DNA of 9,018 nucleotides from Pseudomonadota bacterium (lineage in GTDB: Bacteria > Pseudomonadota > Alphaproteobacteria > Acetobacterales > Acetobacteraceae): contig JAJYFW010000045.1 in NCBI GenBank assembly GCA_021785335.1, positions 1-9,018 on the forward strand, given 5' to 3'. The position numbers were made by a program, and so were the translations under genes. This document shows, piece after piece, positions 1-6,778 of the stretch. Positions within the stretch are counted from its first letter, which is position 1. Every line of letters starts with the position of its first letter. The notes under the pieces were generated by a model. That model did not search any database. It saw only the letters and a list, made by a program, of their open reading frames with translations, and was not told where the DNA came from.

Positions 1-1
1 C

Positions 2-88
2 GACGCGCTGACGACGCTGGTGGTGGTGAGCACGCTCGCCTCCGGCGCCGGCTACGTGCTGGTCGTGGCGCGGGGCGGCGCGGCATGA
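2..88 (+). CDS. CDP-alcohol phosphatidyltransferase family protein, C-terminal end only (5' partial)
   Basis: An open frame enters from the left edge and stops at TGA 86-88, giving 28 residues that begin DALTTLVVVSTLASGAGYVL and end VVARGGAA. The small hydrophobic stretch with an Ala/Leu-Thr-Thr pair and a Ser-Gly-x-x-Tyr element resembles the last transmembrane helix of CDP-alcohol phosphatidyltransferases (PgsA-like integral membrane enzymes that join a CDP-linked lipid to an alcohol). The catalytic CDP-binding motif lies outside the window, so neither substrate nor activity can be judged. Its stop codon overlaps the next gene's ATG as ATGA, the usual sign of translational coupling in one operon. 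The frame is clear, but the family call rests on a short tail and on my recollection that such a gene often precedes the PerM/hdaA pair in alphaproteobacteria. Confidence 0.55.
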   Translation, partial: DALTTLVVVSTLASGAGYVLVVARGGAA

Positions 89-1188
89 ACGGCGAGGGAG
101 AGCAAGGCGCCTCGCGCGTGCAGCGCCTCGCCTTCCTCGCGGCGCTGCTGGTGGGGTTCTGGCTGGCGCTGCAGCTGTTCTCCGCCGTTCTGCTGCCGTT
201 CGTCGCGGCCGGCGTGGTCGCCTACTTCCTCGACCCTCTGGCGACAAGGATGACCCATATCGGCATCGGCCGCCCCTACGCCGCGGGGCTGCTGGTCGTG
301 GGCCTGATCCTGCTCGGCACGCTGCTGCTGCTGCTGCTCTACCCGCTGGTGATGGCGCAGCTCGGCCTGCTGCTGCACCGGCTGCCGGCCTATGTCGCGG
401 ACCTGCAGGCACTGGCGAACAGCACCCTCAGTCGCCTGCAGCAACAGCTCGGCCCCGGCGTGGTGGACGCGAAGCTTCAGGGGCTCGTGAGCAGCGAGGC
501 GGGGACGGTGCTGTCCTTCATCGGCACCGCGGCCTCGCGGCTGATCGGCCGCAGCTTCGCGCTGTTCAACGTGATCATGCTGGTGGTGGTCACGCCGCTG
601 GTCGCGTTCTACCTGCTCAGGGACTGGCCCGGGGTGGTGGCGAGCGTCGATTCCTGGCTGCCGCATCGCTCCGCCGGGCTCATCCGCGAGCAGGCGCGGG
701 AGGTGGACCGCATTCTCTCGGCCTGGCTGCGCGGGCAGGCGATGAGCTGCGTGGCGCTGGCCATCTTCTATGCCACCGGGCTCACGGTCGCGGGGCTCGA
801 TCTCGGGCTGATTGTCGGGCTGGCGACCGGGACGCTGTCCTTCATGCCCTATGTCGGCACCATCACCGGCTTCATCTCCTCGCTGGCGCTGGCGGCCGGG
901 CAATGGGGCACGTGGGGCGGGATCATCAAGATCCTGGTGGTGTTCGGGCTCGGCCAGATCTTCGAGAACTACTTCATCTACCCGCGCTTCCTCGGCGACC
1001 GGGTGGAGCTGCACGCGGTGTGGGTGATCTTCGCCCTGTTCGCCGGCGGCGAGGCGTTCGGCTTCCTCGGCGTGCTGCTGGCGGTGCCGGTTTCCGCCAT
1101 GATCGGGGTGCTGAGCCGGTTCTGGCTGCGCCGCTATCTCAAAAGCCCGCTCTACCTCGATCCGCCGGCGGGGGCGGGCGGGACGTGA
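85..1188 (+). CDS. AI-2E / PerM family transporter-like membrane protein
   Basis: A 367-residue integral membrane protein of the AI-2E exporter/PerM family, about the usual family length (340-380). It has a hydrophobic pair near residues 13-50, a long helix at 66-92, a soluble amphipathic region at about 95-150, then helices near 157-178, 217-235, 238-270, 275-297 and 310-345. Family signatures visible are FYLLRDW (175-181), RGQ (216-218), PYVGTI (255-260) and the segment from YPRFLGDRVELH (299-310) to the GFLGVLLAVP stretch (326-335). The family is named for TqsA, but most members have unknown substrates, and nothing here indicates autoinducer-2. The ATG at 85 overlaps the upstream stop by 4 nt (ATGA), and no strong ribosome-binding site precedes it, so translation is probably coupled. 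The gene ends 10 nt before hdaA. Next to hdaA, the protein is usually annotated only as a permease. Confidence 0.88.
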   Translation: MNGEGEQGASRVQRLAFLAALLVGFWLALQLFSAVLLPFVAAGVVAYFLDPLATRMTHIGIGRPYAAGLLVVGLILLGTLLLLLLYPLVMAQLGLLLHRLPAYVADLQALANSTLSRLQQQLGPGVVDAKLQGLVSSEAGTVLSFIGTAASRLIGRSFALFNVIMLVVVTPLVAFYLLRDWPGVVASVDSWLPHRSAGLIREQAREVDRILSAWLRGQAMSCVALAIFYATGLTVAGLDLGLIVGLATGTLSFMPYVGTITGFISSLALAAGQWGTWGGIIKILVVFGLGQIFENYFIYPRFLGDRVELHAVWVIFALFAGGEAFGFLGVLLAVPVSAMIGVLSRFWLRRYLKSPLYLDPPAGAGGT

Positions 1189-1198
1189 CGGTCGGGGC

Positions 1199-1975
1199 AT
1201 GATGCCACGGCAACTGGCGCTGCCGCTGCCCTGGGCCGCCGCCGACCTGGCGCGCGAGCCGCTGGTCGAGATGCCGTCCAACGCAGAGGCGCGGCGTTGG
1301 CTCGCCGCGCCCGATCGCTGGCCGCTGGGCCGGCTGGTGCTGTGGGGCGGGCCGGCGACGGGCAAGAGCCACATGCTGGCGATCTGGTCCGCCCGACATG
1401 GCGGCATGCCGTGGCGCGGCGGCGAGCGTCCGGCGCCGCCGGCCCCGATCGTGGTGGATGACGCCGACCTGGTCGACGAGGAGGCGCTGTTCCACCTGCT
1501 CAACACCGCCGCGGAGGCCGGGCAGCTGGTCCTGCTCGCTTCCCGCGAGCCGCCGGCGCGCTGGCGCATCGCGCTCCCGGACCTCGCGAGCCGGTTGCGC
1601 GCGAGCCTCGCGGTCGGGATCGGTCCGCCCGAGGACGCGCTGCTGGAGACGCTGTTCGCCCGCCTGCTCGACGAGCGGCAGCTGATTCTGGCCCCTGCGC
1701 TGCGCGCCTGGCTGCTGCGCCGCGCCCCGCGCGACCCGGGCCTGCTGCGCGAACTGGCTGCACGGCTCGACCACGCGAGCCTCGCCCTCGGGCGGCGGGT
1801 GACGCGGGCGCTGGCGGCCGCGGTGCTGGCCGGACTGGCACCGGAGGCGGGCCCGGAACTGGACCGGGAATTGGACCCGGAACTGGGAGCGGAGCTGGAT
1901 CCGGATTTCGAGCCCGATGAAGATTTTGCGGCGGCGGCGGACGCACCCTCCCCAATTCGCCTGCCGTTCCTGTAA
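1199..1975 (+). CDS. hdaA: HdaA, DnaA-homologous regulatory AAA+ ATPase (regulatory inactivation of DnaA)
   Basis: 258 residues. Residues 5-10 read QLALPL, matching the N-terminal sliding-clamp (DnaN) binding motif of Hda. The AAA+ core follows: Walker [10 protein letters not shown] (50-58, Lys56), Walker B IVVDDAD (84-90), a sensor-1-like LLASREPP (112-119), box [11 protein letters not shown] (126-133), nearly identical to E. coli Hda and carrying the candidate arginine finger Arg132, and the sensor-2/lid helix [18 protein letters not shown] (174-191). The DnaA DNA-binding domain IV is absent, which separates it from DnaA. In Caulobacter and E. coli, Hda with the DNA-loaded clamp stimulates ATP hydrolysis by DnaA after initiation. 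Unusually, the core ends near residue 212 and is followed by an acidic tetrapeptide-repeat tail (219-242) and a terminus SPIRLPFL. Two in-frame ATGs (1199, 1202) are both possible; the Shine-Dalgarno is weak (CGGGG at 1193-1197). The gene lies 10 nt after the PerM-like gene and 23 nt before ppk1. Confidence 0.9.
   Translation: MMPRQLALPLPWAAADLAREPLVEMPSNAEARRWLAAPDRWPLGRLVLWGGPATGKSHMLAIWSARHGGMPWRGGERPAPPAPIVVDDADLVDEEALFHLLNTAAEAGQLVLLASREPPARWRIALPDLASRLRASLAVGIGPPEDALLETLFARLLDERQLILAPALRAWLLRRAPRDPGLLRELAARLDHASLALGRRVTRALAAAVLAGLAPEAGPELDRELDPELGAELDPDFEPDEDFAAAADAPSPIRLPFL
1853..1924 (+). repeat. 12-bp tandem repeat encoding an acidic tetrapeptide tail in hdaA
   Basis: Six in-frame 12-bp units encode [20 protein letters not shown] and PDED. 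The first four units (1853-1900) are close DNA copies of a ccggaactggac-like unit; the last two have diverged. The tail has about 14 acidic residues in 24 and would be a negatively charged, probably disordered extension after the AAA+ lid. The units have a period of 3n bases, so gain or loss of a copy would not shift the frame. Confidence 0.8.
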
Positions 1976-1998
1976 GCTCGGGGGCACAGGAGCGCCGG

Positions 1999-4209
1999 AT
2001 GAACGCCCCCGACATGCCGATCCACGCCGCCGAGCTGCCGCATCGCGGCCAGCAGGGGACGGCGGAGCCCGTCACCGCCGATTCGCCGCAGCGGTTCATC
2101 AACCGTGAGTTGTCGTGGCTCGCCTTCAACGCGCGCGTGATCGCCGAGGCCGCGAACCGCCGCCACAAGCTGCTGGAGCGGCTGCGCTTTGTCTCGATCT
2201 CCGCCGACAACCTCGACGAGTTCTATTCGGTGCGCGTCGCCGGCCTGGTCGGGCAGGCGAAGGCGGGGGTCGCGGCGCTCTCGCCGGACGGGCTGACGCC
2301 ATCGCAGCAACTCGCGGCGGTCGATGCGCGCATCGGCGAACTGGTGGCCGACCAGCTTCGCGCCTGGGCGGAGCTGCGCGCGGAACTTGCGACGGCCGGC
2401 ATCCGCGTCGTCGATCCCGCGGAGCTCGACGGCGAGGACCGCGCCTGGCTGGATGCCTGGTTCATGGAGCGGGTGTTTCCGGTGCTGACGCCGCTCGCCG
2501 TCGATCCGGCGCACCCGTTCCCGTTCGTGCCCAATCTCGGCCTGGTGATGGCGCTGCTGCTGGTGCGCGAGGGCGACCCGGCGCCGACGCCCGCCCTCAT
2601 CCCCATCCCGGCGCAGATCGAGCGCTTCATCCGCCTGCCCGCGCGCGACGGAGACGGCATCCGCTTCGTGCTGCTCGAGCACCTGATCTCGCTCTCGCTG
2701 CCGCGCCTGTTCCCCGCCGCGACGGTGGTGGGCGAGGGGCTGTTCCGCCTGATCCGGGACAGCGACGTGGAGTTCGAGGAGGAGGCGGAGGATCTCGTCC
2801 GCTCCTACGAGACGGCGCTCAAGCGCCGCCGCCGCGGGGTCGCGATCCATCTCACGCTCGACGCCGCGATGCCGCAGGGGCTGCGCGAGCTGGTCATGGA
2901 CGCGCTCGGCGCCGTTCCCAGCCAGACGCACGTGACCGAGGGGCTGCTCGGCCTCGTCGACCTCAGGCAGATGATCGTCGACGACCGGCCGGACCTCCTG
3001 TTCGCGCCCTACACGCCGCGCTTCCCCGAGCGCATCCGCGACTTCGGCGGCGACTGCTTCGCCGCGATCCGCGCCAAGGACATCGTCGTTCATCACCCGT
3101 TCGAGAGCTTTGACGTGGTGGTGCAGTTCCTCCGCCAGGCGGCGCGTGACCCCGCGGTCGTTGCGGTGAAGCAGACGCTCTACCGGACCAGCCGCGACAG
3201 CCCGATCGTCAAGGCGCTGATCGAGGCGGCGGAGTCCGGCAAGACCGTTACCGCCATGGTGGAGTTGCGCGCGCGTTTCGACGAGGAGGCGAACATCCGC
3301 CTTGCGCGCGAGCTCGAGGCCGCCGGCGTGCAGGTCGTGTTCGGCTTCACCGGGCTCAAGACACACGCGAAGCTGTCGCTGGTGGTGCGCCGCGAGGGCG
3401 GCACCCTGCGCTCCTACGCGCATTTCGGCACCGGCAACTACCACCCGATCACCGCGCGGACCTACACCGACCTCAGCTTCTTCACCTGCGAGCCGGAGCT
3501 CACGCGTGATTCGGCGCGGCTGTTCAACTACATGACCGGCTACGCGCGGCCGGAGCGCATGGAGGCGCTGGCGTTCTCGCCGCTCACCACCCGCTCGACC
3601 CTGGTGGACCTGATCGACCGGGAGATCGAGTTCGCGCGCGCGGGCCAGCCCGCCGCGATCTGGATCAAGCTCAACGCGCTGGTGGACGAGGCGCTGATCG
3701 ACCGGCTCTACGCCGCGTCCCGCGCGGGCGTGAAGGTCGAGGCGGTGATCCGCGGCATCTGCTGCCTGCGTCCGGGCGTTCCCGGCCTCTCCGAGAACAT
3801 CCACGTCAAATCCATCGTCGGGCGCTTCCTGGAGCACGCGCGCATCTGCGTCTTCGGCAACGGCGCGGCGCTGCCCTCGCGCCAGGCGCTCGTGTTCATC
3901 TCCTCGGCCGACTGGATGGCGCGCAACATGGAGTGGCGGGTGGAGACACTGGTGCCGATCCATAATCCCACGGTGCACGCCCAGGTGCTGGACCAGATCA
4001 TGGTGACCAACCTGCGCGATACCGCGCAGTCATGGGAGCTCGGCGCGGACGGGGTATGGCGGCGGGTGGCCGCGGGTGGCAAGAAGCGCTTCTCCGCCCA
4101 TGAGCATTTCATGACCAACCCCTCGCTGTCCGGCCGCGGCTCCGCGCTGCGCGGCGACGCGATGGCGCCGCATGCCGGGCGCCGGCCGGACCGGGTGAGC
4201 GAGGACTGA
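1999..4209 (+). CDS. ppk1: Polyphosphate kinase 1
   Basis: A 736-residue enzyme that reversibly transfers the terminal phosphate of ATP to inorganic polyphosphate; the length fits PPK1 (about 690-740). The N-terminal domain has [16 protein letters not shown] (32-47) and NLDEF (71-75). The core has [17 protein letters not shown] (159-175). The two PLD-like C-terminal domains contain the catalytic, autophosphorylated histidine in LKTHAKL (His456, equivalent to E. coli His435) and the second histidine in GRFLEHARI (His613, equivalent to His592). Arg396 (TLYRTS) and Arg426 (RARFDEE) match the Mg/ATP-site arginines. Nothing essential is missing. The C-terminus has the alphaproteobacterial element [18 protein letters not shown] (700-717) and then a short basic tail. 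The ATG at 1999 is preceded by AGGAG (1988-1992) at 6-nt spacing, favouring it over Met6. The gene follows hdaA by 23 nt and precedes ppx by 8 nt, so co-transcription is likely. Confidence 0.97.
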   Translation: MNAPDMPIHAAELPHRGQQGTAEPVTADSPQRFINRELSWLAFNARVIAEAANRRHKLLERLRFVSISADNLDEFYSVRVAGLVGQAKAGVAALSPDGLTPSQQLAAVDARIGELVADQLRAWAELRAELATAGIRVVDPAELDGEDRAWLDAWFMERVFPVLTPLAVDPAHPFPFVPNLGLVMALLLVREGDPAPTPALIPIPAQIERFIRLPARDGDGIRFVLLEHLISLSLPRLFPAATVVGEGLFRLIRDSDVEFEEEAEDLVRSYETALKRRRRGVAIHLTLDAAMPQGLRELVMDALGAVPSQTHVTEGLLGLVDLRQMIVDDRPDLLFAPYTPRFPERIRDFGGDCFAAIRAKDIVVHHPFESFDVVVQFLRQAARDPAVVAVKQTLYRTSRDSPIVKALIEAAESGKTVTAMVELRARFDEEANIRLARELEAAGVQVVFGFTGLKTHAKLSLVVRREGGTLRSYAHFGTGNYHPITARTYTDLSFFTCEPELTRDSARLFNYMTGYARPERMEALAFSPLTTRSTLVDLIDREIEFARAGQPAAIWIKLNALVDEALIDRLYAASRAGVKVEAVIRGICCLRPGVPGLSENIHVKSIVGRFLEHARICVFGNGAALPSRQALVFISSADWMARNMEWRVETLVPIHNPTVHAQVLDQIMVTNLRDTAQSWELGADGVWRRVAAGGKKRFSAHEHFMTNPSLSGRGSALRGDAMAPHAGRRPDRVSED

Positions 4210-4211
4210 GG
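4208..4211 (+). promoter_or_regulatory. Ribosome-binding site supporting the ppx TTG start
   Basis: GAGG, partly inside the ppk1 stop codon (TGA 4207-4209), lies 6 nt before TTG 4218. No ATG or GTG in the ppx frame lies between this site and the first conserved motif at a plausible distance, so TTG is the best start. The overlap of the site with the upstream stop suggests translational coupling of ppx to ppk1. Confidence 0.6.
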
Positions 4212-4217
4212 TCGCTC

Positions 4218-5723
4218 TTGCCGCTGTTCTCCGACACGCCGCTTCCCGCCGGCCGGCTGCCGCGTTCGGCCGTGGTGGATCTCGGTTCCAACTCCGTCCG
4301 TCTCGTCGTGTTCGAGGGGCTGGGGCGCAACCCGATCGCGATCTTCAACGAGAAGGCGGTGCTGCGGCTCGGCCGCGGCGTCAGCACCACGGGGCGGCTC
4401 AACGCGGCGGCGGTGGCGCAGGCGCTTACGGTGATGAACCGCTATCGCGCGATCGCCGAGGCGATGGGGGCGTCGCCGTTCGACGTGCTGGCGACCTCGG
4501 CCGTGCGCGACGCGAGGAACGGGCCGGACTTCGTGGCCGCATTGGCCGCGCGCATGCCGGATGCGACGATCCGCGTGCTCTCCGGCGCGGAGGAGGCGGC
4601 GCTCTCCGCCGAGGGCGTGCTGTGCGGCATTCCCAGCGCCGACGGCATCCTCGCCGATATCGGCGGCGGTTCGCTGGAACTGGTGCGGCTTGATGCCGGA
4701 ACGAGCGGTGCCGCGGCGACGCTGCCCATCGGCGTCATCCGGCTGGCGGAGCGCGCGGGCGAGGATGCGGCGCGCGCGCGCGCGCTGGCCGAGGCGGATC
4801 TGGCGACGGTGCCCTGGCTTGCCGAGGGCGCGGGCCGCGACCTTTATGTCGTGGGCGGCGCCTGGCGGGCGCTGGCGCGCATCCACATCGCGCAGACCCG
4901 CTATCCGCTCAACATGGTGCACCACTACACGATCGGGCGGGACGAGGCGCGCGATCTCGCCGGTGTGATCGCGGGCGCGGGGCGGCGGGCGCTGGAGCGC
5001 ATGGTCGGCGCGCCGCGGCGGCGCATCGACGACCTGCCCTATGCCGCGATCGTGCTGCGCCGGCTGCTGCGCGCGACCGGGGCGCGGCGCGTGGTGTTCT
5101 CCGCCAACGGGCTGCGCGAGGGCTGGTTCATGGCGCAGGTGCCGGAGGCGGTCCGCCGGGAGGATCCGCTGCTTTCCGCCGGGCGCGAATACGCCGCACG
5201 GCTCGGCCGTGACCCCGAGCTGCCGCCGGCGCTGGCGGCCTGGACCGCGCCGCTCTTCCCCGCCGAGACGGCGGAGCAGCGGCGGCTGCGCACCGCCGCC
5301 TGCTGGATGAGCGACATCGGCAGCCACGACCACCCGGAATACCGCGCCGAGCAGGCCTATCTGCGCATCCTGCGCCAGCCGGGGATCGCGCTCGACCACC
5401 ATGCCCGCGCCTTCCTCGCGACCACGCTGGCGCTGCGCTACGAGGCGGAGCCGGACGCGCCCTTCCTCGGCCTTGCGCGCGGGCTGCTCAGCCCGGATGC
5501 GCTGCGCCGCGCCACGATCCTGGGCGTGGCGCTGCGGCTCGCCTACACGCTCTCGGCCGGCACCACGGCGCTGCTCGCCGGCACGGCGCTCGAGGTCGGC
5601 GCCACGCTGACGCTGCGGCTCGCCGAGGGCAGCGGCGTGTTCGCGGGCGAGAGCGTCACGCGCCGGCTCGACCGGCTTGCCGAGGCACTGGGGCTCGACG
5701 CGACGACGGAGCTTGCGGCCTGA
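4218..5723 (+). CDS. ppx: Exopolyphosphatase (Ppx/GppA family)
   Basis: A 501-residue member of the Ppx/GppA phosphatases, which remove terminal phosphates from polyP and in some members hydrolyse pppGpp. The ASKHA actin-like fold shows the phosphate-1 loop VVDLGSNSVRLVV (19-31), the catalytic glutamate in SGAEEAALS (Glu125 is the best match to E. coli Glu121), the phosphate-2 loop ADIGGGSLEL (146-155) and VVGGAWRALARIH (211-223). A C-terminal HD-like helical domain carries ACWMSDIGSHDHPEYR (361-376) and LDHHARAFLA (392-401), as in longer alphaproteobacterial Ppx. Here the usual HD dyad position reads Ser-Asp (365-366), which is probably normal for the group. Translation starts at TTG, and the only Shine-Dalgarno is the GAGG overlapping the ppk1 stop. 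It lies 8 nt after ppk1, the common kinase/phosphatase pair. Whether it also acts on pppGpp cannot be read from sequence. Confidence 0.94.
   Translation: MPLFSDTPLPAGRLPRSAVVDLGSNSVRLVVFEGLGRNPIAIFNEKAVLRLGRGVSTTGRLNAAAVAQALTVMNRYRAIAEAMGASPFDVLATSAVRDARNGPDFVAALAARMPDATIRVLSGAEEAALSAEGVLCGIPSADGILADIGGGSLELVRLDAGTSGAAATLPIGVIRLAERAGEDAARARALAEADLATVPWLAEGAGRDLYVVGGAWRALARIHIAQTRYPLNMVHHYTIGRDEARDLAGVIAGAGRRALERMVGAPRRRIDDLPYAAIVLRRLLRATGARRVVFSANGLREGWFMAQVPEAVRREDPLLSAGREYAARLGRDPELPPALAAWTAPLFPAETAEQRRLRTAACWMSDIGSHDHPEYRAEQAYLRILRQPGIALDHHARAFLATTLALRYEAEPDAPFLGLARGLLSPDALRRATILGVALRLAYTLSAGTTALLAGTALEVGATLTLRLAEGSGVFAGESVTRRLDRLAEALGLDATTELAA
4770..4785 (+). repeat. (GC)8 dinucleotide tract inside ppx
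   Basis: Sixteen alternating G and C bases encode part of an Ala-Arg-Ala-Arg-Ala run (about residues 185-189). Pure alternating GC of this length can adopt Z-DNA and is prone to 2-bp slippage, which would frameshift ppx. The local frame is intact here. In GC-rich genomes such tracts also arise simply from Ala/Arg codon choice. Confidence 0.75.
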
Positions 5724-5777
5724 GGCGCGGCGCGTGGCGCCGGCCCTGGCGCTGCCTCTGGCGCTGACCGGGCCCGA

Positions 5778-5786
5778 TGCTACGCT
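5778..5786 (+). promoter_or_regulatory. Candidate extended -10 promoter element before ppk2
   Basis: The 86-nt spacer between ppx and ppk2 (5724-5809) holds TGCTACGCT, matching the extended -10 pattern TGnTAnnnT. No good -35 lies 16-18 nt upstream (CTGGCG at 5758-5763 is weak). Transcription would begin near 5793, giving a leader of under 20 nt that contains the GGAGG site. The spacer also has a short GC inverted repeat, GCGCC/GGCGC (5737-5741 and 5748-5752), without a T tract, so it is not a convincing terminator. This is tentative. Confidence 0.3.
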
Positions 5787-5798
5787 TCCGGCGAACCC

Positions 5799-5803
5799 GG
5801 AGG
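5799..5803 (+). promoter_or_regulatory. Ribosome-binding site that fixes the ppk2 start
   Basis: GGAGG, a strong Shine-Dalgarno, sits 6 nt before ATG 5810. The in-frame ATG at 5777 has no comparable site and would overlap the candidate -10 element, so the start at 5810 is preferred. Confidence 0.8.
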
Positions 5804-5809
5804 CGTGGG

Positions 5810-6760
5810 ATGGGCAAGAAGGACGTCAAGGCCCGCAAGAACGGCAAGGACGAGAGCGCCGGCGCGGGCGGCGGCACCCCGGGCAACGGGGGCGCGGCCA
5901 ACGGCGGCGAACTGGTCGAGCACGTCGTCGAGACGACGAACATCGAGCAGTACTGGGAGCTGGGCAGGCGCTCCCATGTCGGCAAGCCGCCGAAGAACTA
6001 CCGCTACGTCGAGGAACTGGCGAAGCTGCAGTTCGAGCTGCTCAAGCTGCAGGAATGGGTGCGGCGGAAGGGGCTGCGCGTCTGCGTGCTGTTCGAGGGG
6101 CGCGACGCGGCGGGTAAGGGCGGCGTGATCACGCGCATCGCGCAGAGCCTGAACCCACGCTACTGCCGCATCGTCGCGCTGGGCACGCCGACCGAGCGCG
6201 AGCGCAGCCAGTGGTTTTTCCAGCGCTACGTGACGCACCTGCCGGCGGCGGGCGAGATCGTGCTGTTCGACCGCTCCTGGTACAACCGCGCCGGCGTGGA
6301 GCACGTGATGGGGTTCTGCACACAGGAGGAATACGATGACTTCCTGCACTCCTGCCCGCAGTTCGAGGACATGCTGATCCGTTCCGGCATGGTGCTGGTG
6401 AAATACTGGTTCTCGGTGAGCGACGAGGAGCAGGAGCGCCGGTTCCAGGCGCGCATGCGCAACCCGGTCAAGCGCTGGAAGCTCTCGGCGATGGACCTCG
6501 AGGCGCGGCGGCGCTGGGTGGATTATTCCCGCGCCAAGGACGCGATGTTCGCGGCCACCGACACCAGGATCAGTCCGTGGAACGTGGTGGCCGCCGACGA
6601 CAAGAAGAAGGCGCGGCTCAACTGCATCGCGCACCTCCTGGGCCAGGTGCCTTACCACGACATGGTGCCGGTGGAGATCGACCTGCCGCCGCGGCAGAGC
6701 GACCACGGCTACAGGCGGCCGAAATTCAGCAAGCAGAAATTCGTCCCGGCGATCTACTGA
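5810..6760 (+). CDS. ppk2: Polyphosphate kinase 2 (PPK2 class I-like, polyP:NDP phosphotransferase)
   Basis: 316 residues, slightly longer than the 230-300 typical of single-domain PPK2. This P-loop enzyme, unrelated to PPK1, generally uses polyP to phosphorylate nucleoside diphosphates (GDP or ADP) and can run in reverse. Motifs: Walker A FEGRDAAGKGG (95-105, Lys103), Walker B VLFDRSWYNR (151-160), then GVEHVMGF (162-169), the lid with NPVKRWKLS (218-226), and the conserved WVDYSRAKDAMF (236-247) and SPWNVV (255-260). Residues 1-33 are a Lys-rich start followed by a Gly/Ala/Asn linker (about 18-33) and are probably disordered; this accounts for the extra length. The start is ATG 5810, 33 nt inside the longest possible frame, on the strength of the GGAGG site. 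It is the third polyP gene in the row. Its 86-nt gap from ppx suggests it may be partly uncoupled by its own promoter. It converges on rnd 18 nt downstream. Nucleotide preference cannot be assigned. Confidence 0.94.
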   Translation: MGKKDVKARKNGKDESAGAGGGTPGNGGAANGGELVEHVVETTNIEQYWELGRRSHVGKPPKNYRYVEELAKLQFELLKLQEWVRRKGLRVCVLFEGRDAAGKGGVITRIAQSLNPRYCRIVALGTPTERERSQWFFQRYVTHLPAAGEIVLFDRSWYNRAGVEHVMGFCTQEEYDDFLHSCPQFEDMLIRSGMVLVKYWFSVSDEEQERRFQARMRNPVKRWKLSAMDLEARRRWVDYSRAKDAMFAATDTRISPWNVVAADDKKKARLNCIAHLLGQVPYHDMVPVEIDLPPRQSDHGYRRPKFSKQKFVPAIY

Positions 6761-6778
6761 GCGGAAGGCGACGCCCGG

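Noticed and set aside
85..1188. Reading the AI-2E family protein as evidence of quorum sensing or AI-2 export
   Set aside because: The family name comes from one characterised member; most PerM-like proteins have unknown substrates, and no luxS or lsr-type gene is present here.
52..3978. A 1308-codon minus-strand open frame opposite the PerM-like gene, hdaA and ppk1
   Set aside because: Its translation is Arg/Gln/His/Ala-rich low complexity with no recognisable domain, and it runs opposite three genes with intact catalytic motifs. In DNA this GC-rich, the antisense frame of biased codons rarely meets stops. It is a shadow.
3708..5402. A 564-codon minus-strand open frame opposite the ppk1 end and ppx
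   Set aside because: Same compositional artefact; no motif, no ribosome-binding context, and the opposite strand encodes clear PPK1 and Ppx.
5777..5812. Upstream ATG giving an 11-residue longer PPK2 (MLRFRRTRRR...)
   Set aside because: No ribosome-binding site; overlaps the candidate -10; GGAGG is positioned for ATG 5810.
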